Of a stretch of 64,000 nt of DNA, positions 30,790-42,162 are shown piece by piece. Each line of letters opens with the position of its first letter. The stretch's first letter is position 1. The notes beneath the pieces were generated by a model that saw only the letters and a list, made by a program, of their open reading frames with translations, did no database searches and was not told where the DNA came from. The DNA is from Marchantia polymorpha subsp. ruderalis. Lineage: Eukaryota > Streptophyta > Marchantiopsida > Marchantiales > Marchantiaceae. The translations under genes were made by a program, and so were the position numbers. Location: the NCBI GenBank assembly GCA_037833965.1, contig AP031351.1, positions 25,742,501 through 25,806,500 of the forward strand. Direction: 5' to 3'.

Positions 30790-32271
30790 TTTGATGTAGA
30801 GCCCACTAATGCGGGCCTTCATAGCCATGAGGCCAAGTAACAGAGACATTTAGCATAGATCTTATCTTGATGATCACAACAATCACACGCTGATCTTTCC
30901 TCTTATTTGGAATAAAATCAAGTAGCTTCTTCTGATCTTTGTACCAAATTCTCATTACAAAATCACATAGGAGACCATATATTGTATGATCCAAACGTTG
31001 CTCATGTGCATTCCTAAGCTAGCCATAAAAAAATCTTCATGTGTCCATGCATTGATTCCATAATGTTGTTGGTATCTTGATTGTTACGGCATGTCTTGCT
31101 CTGTTCATCACAAATTCACTGACCTGAATTCAAAAGTAGTAAGTTAGATGTACTTGTGGAAGATCATTAAGCAAAAAACGACTTTCAAAATGTAAGAACT
31201 CCAGATAGGATGCACATGTTACAAACTTACACTTACTCAAACAAGGTTTCCATTCTGTTTGGAAGTAGTACACAAATTGTGGCTCTGAGAGTTGAAAATT
31301 TTTGAAAAATAATAGAAGCTTCATTGTAGCATATCTTTCCACATCAAATTCTTCTCCATCAATAGTCAATGTGCTTCCAAAGCACAGGTCTTCTAATGCA
31401 GCATTCATAATAGCTCTCTTTTCATGACCACTCACAACCTCAATCAATTTCTTTGTCCATGCTTTTTGAACATGATCTATGCAAAGAAATACAGGGATAT
31501 GTGGAAAAACAATGTCTAGGGCAAGTCTCTCATTGTCATCACAATCCTTCATGAAGCAAGAGGTCATCCATCCATGGATATAATGTTGGATCATCTTCTT
31601 CACTGCAGATAATAATTCCACCAGATCTTGTGTTTCTTCTCTTTTGAGTAACAAAAATACACTAGAATGTTTGTGTTCATATTTTGTAGAACACCATAAG
31701 GATGTACAGTGGATACTGCATCACAAAAAATAAAATAAATGTATCAATTTGCTGCTAGCAGTACTCTACAAAGTACTCATCTTCATTGATACTAAGCTAA
31801 ACCTGATAAAAATGAATGATTCGCTGTTTTTATGTATTGATAAGCTAGACGTGAGCAAGGCATATAAAACAACATATACAGCACACATTAAGAAGCTCAA
31901 TAACGTCTTAGTGGATTGGTCAAAGCTCCAAACCGTCATTTTTCCAAGTATCTTGCAAATTGCAAGATAGAATATACATAATCATGGAAACAAGATGATA
32001 AGAACATCAAAATGGAAAAGTAGAATATTACTTTATACTACTGTGTGCCATGCATTCCATCTATAGCAACACAACCTCCATTTCCATGTTTTAGCAACCA
32101 TTCCAAGAGCAAAGTTCTTGTAACAGCAAGCCTCAATGGTTTAAATGGATCATTATTTGATGCCTGATACAGAACAACTTGAGATGAATTCGCTTTCATC
32201 TATAATTCTATGCTAATTCTATCATTAACCTGCCTTCTCCAAATTTCTTTGTCGAGTTCCAATTTGATATT
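30790..32271 (-). pseudogene. MULE-transposase-like gene, 3' part (left of G2 insertion)
   Basis: On the minus strand, coding-like blocks run from the G2 edge leftward. First IKLELDKEIWRRQVND (about 32222-32271) and LRLAVTRTLLLEWLLKHGNG followed by AIDGMHGTQ (about 32040-32165), which resembles the DATFGTN-type first catalytic Asp of MULE transposases. Next is an open frame at 31130-31654 (SCFMKDCDDNERLALDIVFP, then FLCIDHVQKAWTKKL), typical of the second-Asp region. Then a block with NNIMESMHGHMK and RLDHTIYGLLCDFVMRIWYK at about 30850-31110. An AG|GT-like junction near 32035 suggests an intron, but stops and a frameshift near 31680 show decay. It may be a MULE-derived host gene or a dead transposon. 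Confidence 0.6.
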
Positions 32272-32559
32272 TGTCATGTAGTTACGAGTTGGCTCACGCA
32301 GTTTGAGCACTTACTATATTTAGACGTGGAAATAGGGTTCGGGTCACGAGGGGTATAGAGTCGGGGACGGCTCGAAGAACGTTAGTTCTTCGAGTCGAGC
32401 CTGGAAGCGTTGGGAGCGTAGAGTGACTTTCCCCTTTGCGTCGACCTGGATTCTCCGAGTGTGGAGTGGGTTAGGCTTGACTCATGTTTGTGACGGTGAC
32501 GGTTTGTTGCCAGTAGGGTAATTGACCGACGGAAATTCCAGTGGGAAATCTCCCGTCCA
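32272..32559 (+). repeat. Block A, 5' copy (288 bp)
   Basis: Begins TGTCATGTAGTTACGAG and ends CTCCCGTCCA. Repeated at 43473-43760 with about eight to ten differences. In a U3-R-U5 model this is R-U5. It contains a perfect stem-loop: CTCGAAGAAC, loop GTTA, GTTCTTCGAG (32371-32394), preserved in the 3' copy (43572-43595). Confidence 0.85.
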
Positions 32560-34865
32560 TTTCACTCGAAGAACTCGTTTCTCGTCGGAAGTCGCACGAA
32601 GCCGACGAAGTTGATGAGGGTTTTTTTCAAAGATTTTGTTCATTGGAACCTGTAGTTTGGTGACAGTTTTAAGGTTTGCAGTCAGAGTGCGAGTTTACCA
32701 TTGAAGACGTCGCCGTTGTTATTGTCGTCGGCGTCCGCAGTGTTTGCTTTGGTTTTAGTCTCGTACTTTTTGGTCATCTCCGGGTTTGTGTGCGATGTGA
32801 TTGTTGAGCCGCCAGACATCGGGAGCAGACAAGATCTGATCACAGGAGGGATTCGGCCGGTGGTGTTTTTGCAAGGAGGCGCGGATGCATAAGAGCTCGG
32901 GAGTGGACGGCTGGATGGCCCACTCCTCACAAATCCCGTCTGCAAAATTGGATTCGAACGGATTCTTGATGGGGTTTCGATGATCATTCGTTCGTCTGTT
33001 CTGATGGATAATGGTCTTATGATTGTGTCGGAATCTGTAGGATTTTGAAATTCCCGATTTGATGGAGGAATGCGCTACTTTCTTCGAGTTTCATCTCGTC
33101 TCTGCAAGCTTTCTCTGTGCGCAGAACCTCCGGCACTCGTCGAATTCGCTTGTCCAATTCCGCGCTTTGACGCTCTAATTGTCTCTTCAGAGGTCCCAGG
33201 ACGCGGTGCCTTCACCCTCGAGCTCCTTCATCCGACATCAGTACCTGTTGGCGATTTCCTCTTTGATCTTATAGTAGGTAGCTCTTTGCGCGGTAGTCGG
33301 GGGTCGTGCAAGAACTTAGGTCAAGGGACGTCAGAGAAGAGCTGCGGGAGCCAAGAATGAATGTATGTCTTCTGAATGGTGCAGCGAAATTGCCGGACAT
33401 CGACCGCGCAGACAAAGAAATTGGCCTGTTGAAAAAGTGTGAGTATGTCTGTGGTGACGGGAAACATGCACAACTTCGCCACGGCTTGGCAGTCGGAGAG
33501 TTATTAGAGAAATAAGCTAGTCATTGGGAATGTGGGGCTTGCGGGAGCAAAGCAGAGAGAACAGAAAGTGCAACCGAAATTGCAACCGGAGAACTGTCAC
33601 AAGGAGAGGTAGGTGGATGCACTGAGCCCGAACCGCCATCGTTCTAGTCCGTGACGCCAAGTTATTTAGTGCTTATCTACTGCAGAGTCAAAGCTCAGGT
33701 GTGAAGAGATGAGGGTGGCCACCAGTTTGGACGGTTACCGAAGCTTCATGTTCCCTCCCAAAAGCGTTTAGGAGTTTTGTTTAAGAACATGGAACCCGAT
33801 TTGGTTCTTAAACGTAGCGAAGTAGTTGAAGCCTTACATGAGCAGATGCAAGAATCAACAGCGCTGATGCGTTTTTGTACAATAATATGTACATACTGCC
33901 CCTTCCTGTGATTGACTTATCGACTTTTTCCATTTCGTGGCATCGCAAGAGTTCCTTCAGTATTTTTGATTATCTCAAGCCAGCTCTTTGAGTCGGGAGG
34001 TAGTAAACAAAGAAGGATTGTTAGAGGACGTGAAGAAATTTTTAGAGAGAGGAAGGATGAAGAGGAACGAATGTTCCTGATCGCAGTAACCTCTGAGATA
34101 ATTTTCAAGATCTCGAATGTGCAGCGTATTCTGCAGCCATAGAGGTCTGTGAATAGGTTAGAAGGGTTGACTGAACGGATATACTGAATAGATGGTTATT
34201 CTTTTTGCGTTTTCTGAGGTTAAAGAAAGGTGCAAGACTTTTCAGTACCCGGGAAGACTTTATTAGAGTTGCTTGTTGATGGAATTCATAGTTTAACTAC
34301 TCAAGTTGGACGGGAGAAAAAGTCCGAATTTGAACCTACAAGTTCAGACTGTACAAGCTTTTCTACTAGATACGGTTATGGACAGAAAGTAGATAGGCAA
34401 CTTCAGTAGTCCGCCAGCTTGCTAGAGTTTATTGCATTAGTTTTCCAGCTATCATTGGAAGCATAGCTTTATTTCTTGTGAAGAAGCATGTGTTTTTCCA
34501 TGCAAGAGGGTGTTTCTAGGGCATAAGAAATAGTTATATAAATGACGATGATGGAGATTTAGAATTCCGTCAGGTGGAGAAATCAGGAGGTGAAGTTGGC
34601 CTGTGCAGGTCTTTGAGTGCCTTTCAGTTTTATCATATTTGATTTTCAGAGGTAGTTTGCAGCAGGCATTTTCCTGGATTTTTTGAATTTTAGTCAAGGA
34701 GTTAGTGAGATTTTGAATTCAGTAGTTGAAGAGAATTTGTTCATAAACAGATTTATAAAACTATTAAAACTATCTAGTAGTTTTATAGTTAAATTGGTGT
34801 CTAGTTCCCATTTAATGGTCTAGTTTACAGATATCCTATGAACGATCCTTGTACACAGTGGAGTT

Positions 34866-35234
34866 TTGACTTGTGAAGAGAAAATGCCGCTTGGTGAGAA
34901 AGTGGGAGACAGTTTACCAGAGATTCAGACAGTGGAGGTTGTCACCAGCGAGGAACGGGAGCAGGAAGTGACGGTGCAGCCTCAAGTAGAAGAGAATCCG
35001 GTAAACACTGTTGTGATAGAAGAAAAAAATTCTGGATTAGATTGGGACGAGGCACTAGCCGTAGAAAAACTTCTAGAGGAATCCGGCCTAGAGTATAAGA
35101 TATGTGAGAATGAATTACTCGACCTTCCGAAGGATGTTGCTGATCATTTGAGAGATGTTCAGTATGTTCAAGACTGTCTTTCAGAAGAAATTCTTGTACT
35201 AGAGAAATTTCTTGATAGTCTTCCAAAGGATTGA
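34866..35234 (+). CDS. G2 leader-encoded small acidic protein
   Basis: 122 codons, strongly acidic and helical in character: EEREQEVTVQPQVEENPVN, LDWDEALAVEKLLEESGLEY, DVADHLRDVQYVQDCLSEEI. The corresponding stretch of G3 (minus strand, about 63460-63840) retains the region, including the terminal GATTGATAGC, although it has decayed. The frame is upstream of and separate from gag (36008). No known domain; an accessory protein of the element is possible. Met 7 (ATGCCGCTT at 34884) is an alternative start. Confidence 0.5.
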   Translation: MTCEEKMPLGEKVGDSLPEIQTVEVVTSEEREQEVTVQPQVEENPVNTVVIEEKNSGLDWDEALAVEKLLEESGLEYKICENELLDLPKDVADHLRDVQYVQDCLSEEILVLEKFLDSLPKD

Positions 35235-35537
35235 TAGCAACTACCTGTAGAGTTTAGACAAGAGGTACTGCAGGATCGGGAGTTTGCACTCGGTCTCACT
35301 GCCTGTAAAGCATTGTAAATATATATATGACGTAGTCAATACATTGAGCTTTCAGTGTGTAGTGTGTTTGTTGCGGGGGAGTGTGACCCCAGTGTGAAGG
35401 AGAAAAAAAAAAACAAAAAAAACAAAAAAGAGAAGAAAAAAAAAGAAAAAGAAGTTTTCAAACAAATTTTGTTTGCAATTTGATCAAAGAGGGCATCGTA
35501 AGCGCTGGAGGCCCAAGTTGATGGCAAGCGATGGAGA

Positions 35538-35792
35538 TTGAATCGGGATCGCGAAGCAATGCGATGTCCCGTGTGTGTTGTCTTGTTTTGTGATGTGTTT
35601 CCTTTAGACTGGAGAGTTGTTGCTAGCTGTTTGCTTGTGTTTGGATCCTCTCAGTCTTGCTTCCTGGCGCGCGCCCGTGTAGGGGTGACGCTGATTTTTG
35701 GAGTAGTTTTACTCCTGTGTGCTGGCGATAGGGGGCTGGACTTGATCACCGGCCGGCCTATCTATGTTTCTCTCACGGTGAGACTGGAGTGA
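35538..35792 (+). other. Open frame in the G2 leader, hydrophobic, also traceable in G3
   Basis: 84 codons with two hydrophobic stretches (FCDVFPLDWRVVASCLLVF; LIFGVVLLLCA). A homologous open stretch is readable in G3 (62908-63156, minus strand). Conservation could be due to RNA function or to a peptide; with only two copies I cannot separate these. Confidence 0.3.
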
Positions 35793-36007
35793 TGACCAGT
35801 AGACCGTGAGAGTCTTCTTGCTGTGATGACAGGTTAGGTTGCCCATACCCCTTAGCTAGTAGGGCTAGAGTAGTTCAGTGCGGCACGACGTCAGGGGCGG
35901 ATTGGGTTATTGGGTGGAGATCTGGCAGTGGTGCCAGTTGAGGTCTCGTCATCACGGAGCAGTCTAGTGATCATGTTGAGAACCGCGGTGGATTTACGCG
36001 GAGTAGG

Positions 36008-36724
36008 TTGAGGTATCGGCTACCTTCACCTATTTTGCCAGTTGTTGCGGAGCAGGACCATAGTGTTGCAGACACAGAGTCTTTGGTGGTGATATTGTCT
36101 AGTGTTCCAACCCCATTGATTTGGGACATGGACGGGATGTACGGGGCCGTGAAGGGCCCTCGACGTTACTTTGGTGCAGTGGGCACCATCGAGCTCGATG
36201 ATTTTATTCAGGAGTTCGACACGTGGTGTGATATGCAGTTTCTGCGTAACCCCACATTGTTTACACCCTCCTTTGCGTGGAAGGGGTTATTCCAGCATTT
36301 GAAGGGGCCTCCCATGGACAATTATCATGAGTTTGGGAGAGATTATGCTGCGGAGATTGATGCATAGAGGCGCCATTAGTCTCCGAACTACTTATCCATT
36401 ACTCAGGGTGGGATGGGTACCAGTGGAGGTGCAAGTATCGGCATCAGCGGAGGTGCGAGTAGTAGCATCAGTGAGGGTACCAGTGGAGCAGTTGGCGCAA
36501 CTGGTACTAGTACCAGCAGCGGTACTATTAGCATTGCCGGTGGCAGCACGAGGGAAGATGCTGGTGGCGTACCTTCGTTTAGCCCCATTCCTGAGTTCTT
36601 CCAGAGGTTGAGTAAGAATTATCAGGGGGTGAAGACAGAGAAGTTGAGGAGCCTCCAGGAGTTTGAGCGGAAGACTGGTGAGAGTCTTCGTGAGGCATAC
36701 ACTCGTATGCGACGGCTCATCTAA
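36008..36724 (+). pseudogene. G2 gag capsid region
   Basis: Frame with TIELDDFIQEFDTWCDMQF, then AWKGLFQHLKGPPMDNYHEF, a Gly/Ser-rich insert (about 36405-36560, GGASIGISGGASS), then FFQRLSKNYQGVKTEKLRSL and EFERKTGESLREAYTRMRRL. This is the pattern of a retrotransposon gag capsid. In-frame TAG (36365-36367) and TAA (36722-36724) interrupt it; both would be Gln codons before a C-to-T change. The next frame continues in register. The true start may be ATG 36008 or further upstream. Confidence 0.75.
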
Positions 36725-36736
36725 GTTACTCACGGT

Positions 36737-38797
36737 GTGACTGAGGCACAGGCTGTCCAGTACTGGTATCGGATCCTAGACAGAGAGTTGCGGAGGAGAG
36801 TGCGTGATGCTACTCTCATGAGCGACTCATCACCCACATTAGCCCATGTGTTTGCTCTTTCTGAGAAGATTGAGCTTAACATGGTGGAGGAGAGGGTGGT
36901 GACGTCTACATTTGCGAGGGACACGACCACTACTTCGCGTATTCCACATAGCCCAGCACAGGCTCGCCCCATAAGTGGGAGTCGTGGAGGTCATACACGA
37001 CATCCTTCAGGTCACAAAGAGCATAGTGCGCGGCCACCACTGCCTTCATTTTCGGGCCAGCCACAGGGACCGTCATGTTGGACATGCGGAGGAAGTCATA
37101 TGAGGAAGGATTGTCCCCAGGAGCGAGAGGGACAAACTCCACATGCTAGGCCACAGCCGGCACAGGTGACCTGTGATCATTGTCATCGACCGGGTCACCC
37201 TCGAGAGCGTTGCTTTGACCTTCATCCTGAGTTGAGATCTGGAGGTAGAGGTCGTGGAGGTGATGCTCCGCGAGGCCGAGGTGGTCGAGGTGGTAGAGGT
37301 ACCGGGGCCATTGAGCGTACCGCAACGAGAGCTACTTCCGCCACAGAGAGCATTATGGTTGCTCAGATTGAGCAGTTGGAGCAGAGGCTTGCTGCTATGG
37401 CTTGTCTGGGGGCGAGCACTTCCACATCTTACGAGGGAGAGGACTTCTCCTATTTTGCCAGTGCAGCACAGGTTGAGGCATCAGTTGCAGTGACCAGAGG
37501 TGGTGCTCGCACTTCAGAGCCACGTGGTGCGACTGTGGAGTTGGACCCTAAGAGGGGTGAGGGTGGACATCAGTCTAGACTTCCTCAGTCCTTTTTGTTC
37601 TCAGAGGTGGGTAGCAGTTCATCTATGAGACCTGCACCGCCTAGTGACACTAGAGTGAGAACTGAGGTTCTTACATCATCTATTGTGGACGCAGACGTGC
37701 CATCTAGTGCAGTGATGCGGATGGCCACTTCAGTCTTGCGATCTCCATTGTTTTCAGCCACGGAGTTGATAGACTCTGGTATTGATATGGCTCGAGTATT
37801 TCGGATAGCAGCCACGTCGTGTGAGCGTGGGAGAGTCGCTGCTACGAGTGCCGAGATACGTGAGGATACAATTGAGGACCCATCCTCAACGTCTACATTG
37901 TTCGAGGAGACGACTTGGCAGGCCGCAGCGGCGAGGATGGAGTCCTTACCAGCTCGCCCAGCCATTGATCGCGAGAGTACTGTTCCTGGTGTATGTATGG
38001 TGGACAACCGAAGTGGTCTATTTCGGTTAGTGAGTTCTACTGGACAGGTGTATGTCCCAGCCAGAGTTTTGTTGGATTCTGGTGCACAGCCCTTGATGTT
38101 GGGCAAGGCTGCATGCATTAGTTTGGGCATTCGGAGGTCAGAGTTGGAACCTTGCCCATTCCAGATCCAGACATCACTTGGTGGCGCCAGCGATAGGTCT
38201 TACTTTATGACCAGGGAGAGCATAGCGGTGCAGTTGAGGCATGATCACCCTCATGATAGCTCGCAGTTTGGAGTTCGTGTTGTGGTTACATCGGCAGAGT
38301 CATATGATGTGCTTGTTGGTGGAGTGGTGTTATATCCGATGGGCTTTCGGATGGACTATTGGACGGAGACTGCCGCATATCGTCCTGGTTGGCAGTCCGG
38401 AGATGGACGTCTGAGCGAGCTACCAGTGAGATTTATTTCTTGGGATCGACCTCTTGGATCTTCATCAGCGGTCTTGGCATCTGTTGCGGGTTTTAGCGGA
38501 GTGCTTACCTGGCCCGATGACTTGTTGGAGAGGAACATGTCTGCCGACGATACCTCACTCTACGAGGATGTGAAGGAGGTTGTGAGTTTCACAGCGGCGG
38601 TGACTTCACCCTTAGATGTTCCACTGTGGAGTTCGTGCCAGGCACTACAGTTGGAGGCTGATAGGTTGGTGAAAAAGGCTTGGAGTGAAGCCTCTTTACC
38701 AGCAGAGCCAGACAAAGCTTCAGCTGATCGGCTAGTTAGTGGTTCTAGCGCATTGTTTCCATTGGTTACTACACCTTTTGCATGGGAGTATTCCTCA
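36737..38797 (+). pseudogene. G2 gag C-terminus, zinc knuckles and protease
   Basis: Continues gag in the same frame. Two zinc knuckles, CWTCGGSHMRKDC and CDHCHRPGHPRERC (residues about 113-158), are followed by an Arg/Gly-rich patch (RGRGGRGGRGTG). A long linker leads to the aspartic protease site RVLLDSGAQPLMLG at about residues 440-455 (about 38065) and the flap-like YDVLVGGVVLYPMGF. This part is open for more than 2 kb without a stop, in contrast to its surroundings. It runs directly into the methyltransferase. Confidence 0.87.
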
Positions 38798-39791
38798 GAG
38801 GGTGTTTGTTTGCTGGATCTTTTTGGTGGGATCAGCACAGGTTTGGCTGCGGTGTTGCAGTGAGGTATTCTCGTACGGAGATACTTGTATGTGGAGAAGG
38901 ACGAGACTGCACGTCGAGTCTCTTCACGACATGTTGCACAGTTGATGCGGCGTTTTCCTTCGTTATGCCGCGATCAACTGTCCGAGGATTCCAGAAGGCG
39001 TTGCCTTCAGACATTTTGTTGCTGGGGGCGCCAGACCTTGACCGCGTTGGCCATATTGATATGGTGATCGCGGGCTGGCCATGTCAGGGACACACACGCG
39101 CTGGACATGGGACAGGGTTGCATGATCCCAGATCTCGGATGTTTTGGAAGATGATGTGAGTGTTACGTCATCTCCAAGTGCAGCAGATGCGTTCTCCAGC
39201 ATACATTTTGAAGAACGTACCATTGTTGGGTGACACTCGTGCCCAGTTGATGGCGAGTGTTCATCAAGTCCGAGCATGGATTGGATCAGCAGTACTGTTG
39301 GATGCTGCGAGGGTTGGATCACGGGCTCATCATGCACGTTTATGGTGGACCAACCTTTTGCCACGTGAGATATTGCGTCATGCCTATGATTCTGTGCAGC
39401 GTGATCCTACACTCACCGTTGACAGTATCTTGGATGTTTTCCGACAATCTCAGGTAGTGAGAGTTGCTGACAGGTCATCTATGGCGAAGGTGAATAGCGT
39501 AGGTCAGCCTCGGATGGTTTTACCTACGTTAGTCAGTTATCCGGCATCACATGCATATCGTGATGGTGGACCTGGACTACTGTGGGACAGTACCTTACAT
39601 CAGTTGGTGGAGCCCAACGCTGATGAAAGAGAGCGTGCGATGGGGTTTCTTACTGGTGTGACCGCGGCTTCTTTAGTTTCAGAGGCGTCGCGTCGTCAGG
39701 TTTTGGGTCAGGCTATGGACCTAAATGACTTGACGTGGATTGTGAGCTTGAGTTTGGCCGAGCAACGCCGTTTGCGCGCAGATTTGATGGT
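38798..39791 (+). pseudogene. G2 C5 cytosine-DNA methyltransferase domain (DNMT3/DRM-like motif order)
   Basis: Motifs occur in canonical I-to-X order. Motif I: CLLDLFGGISTGLAAVL. Motif II region: YLYVEKDETARRVSSRHVAQ. Motif IV: DMVIAGWPCQGH with the catalytic Pro-Cys (about 39069-39090), then GLHDPRSRMFWKMM. Motif VI: ILKNVP, where the usual Glu of ENV is Lys (codon 39211-39213). Motif VIII: LLDAARVGSRAHHARLWWTN, close to the DNMT3-type AKEVSAAHRARYFWGN. Motifs IX-X: PNADERERAMGFLTGV and RQVLGQAMDLNDLTW. TGA at 38861 and 39157 and a frameshift near 39000-39060 break it; a perfect palindrome cuts its end. It lies between protease and RT. It would methylate cytosine in DNA; this copy cannot. 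Confidence 0.85.
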
Positions 39792-39843
39792 TGACCATCA
39801 AATCTGCGCGCAAACGGCGTTGCTCGGCCAAACTCAAGCTCAC
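39742..39843. repeat. Perfect 50-bp inverted repeat (2-bp spacer)
   Basis: Left arm 39742-39791, spacer TG, right arm 39794-39843; the arms are exactly complementary. It lies at the C-terminal end of the methyltransferase frame, right after the conserved motif-X region, and converts the sequence after it into an antisense copy. It is unlike anything else in the element. Confidence 0.95.
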
Positions 39844-40058
39844 CACTTACACCACTTATTAGCTCATTGCCTACCGGGACGGTAGTGGCAATGGCTGGGG
39901 GCGATAGGCGAGATATTCGTCATCCTTGGAGTTTATGGGACGTGACGTAAGGACTTGCCAAAGTTGCAGCCCATGCAGTTGGAGAGGATTCTCATGTGGA
40001 GGTGGCTACGAAGGAGGGTACGGAGAACCCTTCTTTGCAGTGTGTAGCGTAGCAACCA

Positions 40059-41441
40059 TTGACAGTGTCGCCTCCCTCTAGTGTGCCTATGGAGGAGGAA
40101 TGGGAGCCATTGATTGGTTCCCAGATCACAGGAGGAGAGCGACAATTGACACAATTCCTACGAGACTATAGGAGTTGTTTTGCCTTCAGTATGAAGGAGT
40201 TGGGTGCGTTGATTGGATCCGGTATACGGATAGAATTGGCTAGTAATACGCCAATCTTCCGTCGTCCTTATCGATACAGTGAGATGGAGAGAGATTTGAT
40301 TCGGAGTAGGACGTTGGATCTACAAGAGGCTGGACTAGTGGAGTTATCGCATGGTGAGTATGCGTCAGCCACTATCATGCTGGTGAAGAAGGATCTACAT
40401 GGCAACTACACGGATATGCGCATGTGTGGAGACTACCGTCCTATCAATCGGCAGCCAAAGTCCGATAAGTATGCCATGCCTACACCTGAGGAGATCTTTG
40501 ATGTGGTGGGACATGCGAGGATTTTTAGTACTTTGGATCTTCGGGCAGGATACCATCAGTTGCCAATTCGGGAGGAGGACAAAACCAAGACAGTGTTTTG
40601 GGGTGTCAACTCCCACGGCAAGGATTGTTTGTATCAGTGGCGATTCTTACCCTTTGGGTTGAAGAATGCACCTACCGAGTTTTAGAGGGTTATGGACAGA
40701 ATCCTGGCGGGGCTAGATTTTGTCAGATGTTACATTGATGATATCTTGGTGTTAAGTGACACTGTGGAGCAACACCAGATACACTTGCAGATTGTGTTTG
40801 AGCCATTGAGGGCTCATGGTTTGAGGTTACATCCTGGGAAGTGTAAGTTCTTCCAGGAGAAGGTTGAGTACTTGGGTCATGTGATATACCCAGGTGGTTT
40901 AGGAGTTCAGCAAGCAAAGGTGGAGGCTATTGCACGCATCCCTCGTCCCACGGATGTGAGTAGAGTTCGTGCATTCATGGGTTTAGCAAACTACTACCGG
41001 AGGTATGTGAAGGGGTTCAGTGCTATAGCCAAGCCTTTGAACTAGTTGCTTAAGTCAGATCCGGAGTGGCAATGGGGAGATGAGCAGGAGAGAGCTTTTG
41101 TTGAGCTCAAGGCCAGGTTGGTGGCCGCTCTCATCTTGAGGAGACCTATCAGAGGTAGTCCATACCAATTGCACACTGATTGGAGTATGTTGGGACTTGG
41201 AGCGGTGTTGACGCAGCGTGATGATGAGGGCAACGAGTTTGTGGTTGCGTACGCTAGTCGTTCGAACAATGCAGCGGAGTCACGGTATAGTTTAAACGAG
41301 GGAGAGTGCTTGGCAGCGGTGTGGGCTGTGGCACACTTCAGGTGTTACTTGTTTGGTACGCAATTCACCCTTGTTACTAATCATCAACCGCTCAAGTGGT
41401 TGATGGAGTCCGACAAGCTTACATGGAAGCTTGCACGGTAG
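40059..41441 (+). pseudogene. G2 reverse transcriptase and RNase H
   Basis: One frame broken by TAG 40683-40685, TAG 41043-41045 and TAG 41439-41441. RT motifs: RMCGDYRPINRQPKSDKYAMP, STLDLRAGYHQLPI, FLPFGLKNAPTEF and the catalytic RCYIDDILVLSD. RNase H: HTDWSMLGLGAVL, NEGECLAAVWAVAHFR and VTNHQPLKW, where Asn replaces the usual Asp. G1 has AAG at the 41043 site and TGG at the 41439 site, proving those stops are G2-specific. Confidence 0.92.
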
Positions 41442-41585
41442 GCTCTCATCTTACAGGAGTACAACTTTCAGGTAGTGCATAGACCTGGAGTTGCGAACCT
41501 AGATGCCGATGGTTTGAGTCGAAACCCATGCACTAGTCAGGACGATGACACTTGAGCTAGATGGCATGGTGAGGTTGACGAGGAG

Positions 41586-42020
41586 ATGGTGCCTGGTTGG
41601 CATGCATCTGCCTTCATGTGTTGGTTACGTGGGAACTCCAGCAGAGAGGATCATCTGACATCTTACTCTAGTCAGAGAGTAGATGGTCAATCTTCAGATC
41701 CTGAGGTTGAGGATGGTGGTGTGGATCAGCGTGATGTTCACGATGATGCATTGGTGTTGGAGTTCCTACGGACCAGCATGGTGCCAGGCACAATGGGTGC
41801 CAAGGAGCGAGATCGTGTTCTCCAACGCGCCAAGAGGTACCGATTGGAGGGATCACATGTTCTCCGAGTGTGGGAGGACGGTAGGGTACGAGTAGTACCA
41901 CATCCAACCCAGAGAGCACGCATTGTGAAGCATGCTCATGAGGAGTTGGGACATTTTGGAGTGAAGCGTACATACAGCTTACTCCTTGGTCAGTATTGGT
42001 GGCGTGGTATGCATACTTAG
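41586..42020 (+). pseudogene. G2 integrase N-terminal zinc domain
   Basis: In the RNase H frame, after a TGA at 41553-41555 shared with G1. HAHEELGHFG gives the two His; the two Cys (CMVCD) follow the shared TAG at 42018-42020. Downstream, a one-base length difference from G1 near 42103 changes frame before the catalytic core. Confidence 0.85.
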
Positions 42021-42162
42021 GTACAGCAGTTGGTATCACGTTGCATGGTTTGTGATCGAGTGAGGGCATCATTCAATGCCCCGACACAAGTGTTACATCC
42101 ATACCCATCATGAGATTGGGTTACCGTTGGAGTTTGGACTTTGCTAGACTACTACACTACCT

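Larger units (their letters stand above)
32560..36007 (+). other. G2 leader region (about 3.4 kb)
   Basis: Unusually long untranslated-looking leader between block A and gag. It contains a few short open frames: 32701-32892 has a hydrophobic, signal-like start (residues about 4-32), and 33070-33360 and 33306-33515 are unremarkable. It also holds the acidic frame 34866-35234 and an A-rich tract (35400-35455). Part of the leader (about 34800-36000) is conserved in the decayed copy G3 at 62.8-63.9 kb. No PBS of the common iMet type directly follows block A. Confidence 0.6.
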
